From positions 823,687 through 887,686 of the forward strand of contig NZ_JRHO01000014.1 in assembly GCF_000765475.1 (NCBI RefSeq): a DNA stretch of 64,000 nucleotides. The letters are read 5' to 3'. Within the stretch, counting starts at the first letter, position 1, and every line of letters begins with the position of its first letter. Position numbers and translations under genes: made by a program. This document shows, in pieces, positions 63,015 to 64,000 of the stretch. The notes beneath the pieces were generated by a model, which worked only from the letters and a program-made list of their open reading frames with translations, did not search any database and had not been told where the DNA came from. The DNA comes from Methanococcoides methylutens (GTDB lineage: Archaea; Halobacteriota; Methanosarcinia; Methanosarcinales; Methanosarcinaceae).

Positions 63015-63136
63015 TCGATCACTGCGAAAGTGGCAAAATATACCGGAAAGAAGCATATATAATAGGCAAATGGTAATTTGTCATCTATACATAATTTAAG
63101 ATCCAAATTGATATCCGGAAAAAGATGGAGATACTG

Positions 63137-64000
63137 ATGAGACCAGAAACAAAAGCCGAGCTTATAGCCGTGGGCAGCCTTGATATAGAACCATCCCTGC
63201 TGGGGAAGATCACAGTTCCGACTGCAGGACCAGGTGCAGGTAAAACAGCGTTCTTCTTCCGCTCCGGCAAACAGAGGGTCAGGCTTGCCCTGAACAAGGA
63301 CTCACCTCTAAAAGCAATTGCAGATGGGGATGAGATCGTCATAATGAGAGATGGCAGGGAGATAGTAAGAGGACAGATCGAGGAAGAGCTTATCCATTGT
63401 CCTGAGCAGGCTTACATAAACATGACAGAGAAGTGTATCTTCGACTGCAAGTTCTGTCCTGTTCCAAAGCTCAACGGCAAGGTCAAGACCATTGAAGAGG
63501 TCCTGGAACTCATAGAAGAAGCAAATGCCACCGGCAAGATGAAGGCCATATCCATTACATCCGGCGTTGATGAATCAGTGGAAAAGGAATTTGAGAGGGC
63601 TATGGAGGTCATCAATGCTGTGAAGAAGTATGGTGTCCCCATCGGTGTTGCAGTTTACCCGACCGCTGACTCCAACAAGCGCATGAAAGAAGCAGGTGTT
63701 GACGAGATCAAGTACAACGTTGAAACAATGGACAGGGAGCTCTACGGGAAGGTCTGTGCCGGGCAGGATATGGAAGAGATATTGAAGGCTCTCAAAGAAG
63801 CTGTTGAGATCTTCGGCAAGAACAAAGTGTGTTCCAACTTCATCATCGGCCTTGGTGAAACGGACGAAGCTGTTGAAAAAGGTATCAGAGAACTGGTATC
63901 CCTGGGAGTGGTACCGATTCTCCGACCTGCAAGCAAGCATCCACTGCGTGAAGGGGAGGTTTTCATTGAAAGGCCTTCAAAAGAAAGGCTGCTTAAGCTT
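63137..64000 (+). CDS. Radical SAM protein, 3' end outside window
   Basis: The visible 288 residues run off the right edge without a stop. Residues 1-90 form a small N-terminal domain that is mostly beta. The radical SAM cluster motif is C100, C104 and C107 in MTEKCIFDCKFCPVP, and the barrel continues with KAISITSGVDES, GVAVYPTADSNKRMKEAGVD, EIKYNVETMDRELYGKVCAG and FIIGLGETDEAVEKGI, which resemble biotin synthase and Elp3/NifB-type enzymes. The specific reaction is not identifiable; methanogens have several related enzymes for cofactor synthesis. GGAG 6 nt before ATG at 63137 fixes the start. Confidence 0.85.
   Translation, partial: MRPETKAELIAVGSLDIEPSLLGKITVPTAGPGAGKTAFFFRSGKQRVRLALNKDSPLKAIADGDEIVIMRDGREIVRGQIEEELIHCPEQAYINMTEKCIFDCKFCPVPKLNGKVKTIEEVLELIEEANATGKMKAISITSGVDESVEKEFERAMEVINAVKKYGVPIGVAVYPTADSNKRMKEAGVDEIKYNVETMDRELYGKVCAGQDMEEILKALKEAVEIFGKNKVCSNFIIGLGETDEAVEKGIRELVSLGVVPILRPASKHPLREGEVFIERPSKERLLKL

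Noticed and set aside
63137-64000. Methanogenesis marker protein 10 (MCR arginine methylase) or PylB
   Set aside because: The cysteine motif context, the position of the motif and the N-terminal domain differ from what I know of both.
1-64000. CRISPR array
   Set aside because: No series of regularly spaced direct repeats and no cas gene was found in the window.

Overview
The window reads as a chromosomal segment of a methylotrophic methanogenic archaeon of the Methanosarcinaceae (Methanococcoides, Methanolobus and relatives fit; the genus cannot be fixed from this alone). Diagnostic genes are the methyl-coenzyme M reductase activation ATPase AtwA, geranylgeranylglyceryl phosphate synthase, the archaeal purine enzyme PurP, ribosomal protein L40e, NrpR, AglB, a homoaconitase small subunit of coenzyme B synthesis, and archaeal GatCAB. 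None of the reading frames annotated here ends in TAG, and the one convincing metabolic gene with an in-frame TAG (an EamA transporter) continues in frame with family sequence. This is what a pyrrolysine-decoding genome looks like.

Layout. 0-1 kb: the 3' part of an archaellum platform gene. 1-3.5 kb: a tight minus-strand operon hacB - cysteine-rich unknown gene - aksF, probably for the 2-oxoacid chain elongation that leads to coenzyme B. 3.5-7 kb: galU and aglB, each followed by a hairpin terminator. 7-29.7 kb: a surface-glycan locus with seven glycosyltransferase genes, two flippases, two pyruvyltransferase-like genes, a nitroreductase-like gene, a NeuA-PseG fusion and NeuB (nonulosonic acid), a large membrane protein, an epimerase and ManC. 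Its middle (about 9.5-25 kb) is visibly richer in A+T and carries a transposase remnant, suggesting an exchanged cassette. Sugar nucleotide enzymes (GalU, epimerase, ManC), lipid-linked sugar transfer (GT2), flippases and AglB could together make and attach an S-layer N-glycan.

30-45 kb: housekeeping genes (two M24 peptidases, a DUF1805 protein, tRNA G10 methyltransferase, a YgjP-like metallopeptidase, TruA, PurP), a CstA carrier, a lipoprotein, a polyprenol-kinase-like protein, a HerA-like ATPase, an M29-like peptidase, and leuD-leuB. 45-47.2 kb: an overlapping ABC-ATPase/DUF4435 pair that matches the PARIS anti-phage system (AriA/AriB). 47.3-57.6 kb: nrpR, an ABC1 kinase, a small coiled-coil protein, atwA, GGGP synthase, rpl40e, a GC-rich structured non-coding element, gatB-gatA-gatC and a flavin-binding protein. 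57.7-60.6 kb: a cysteine-containing winged-helix regulator, a sparse region with three very small genes, and the TAG-interrupted EamA gene. 60.8-64 kb: hybrid cluster protein, a small membrane protein and a radical SAM gene cut by the right edge.
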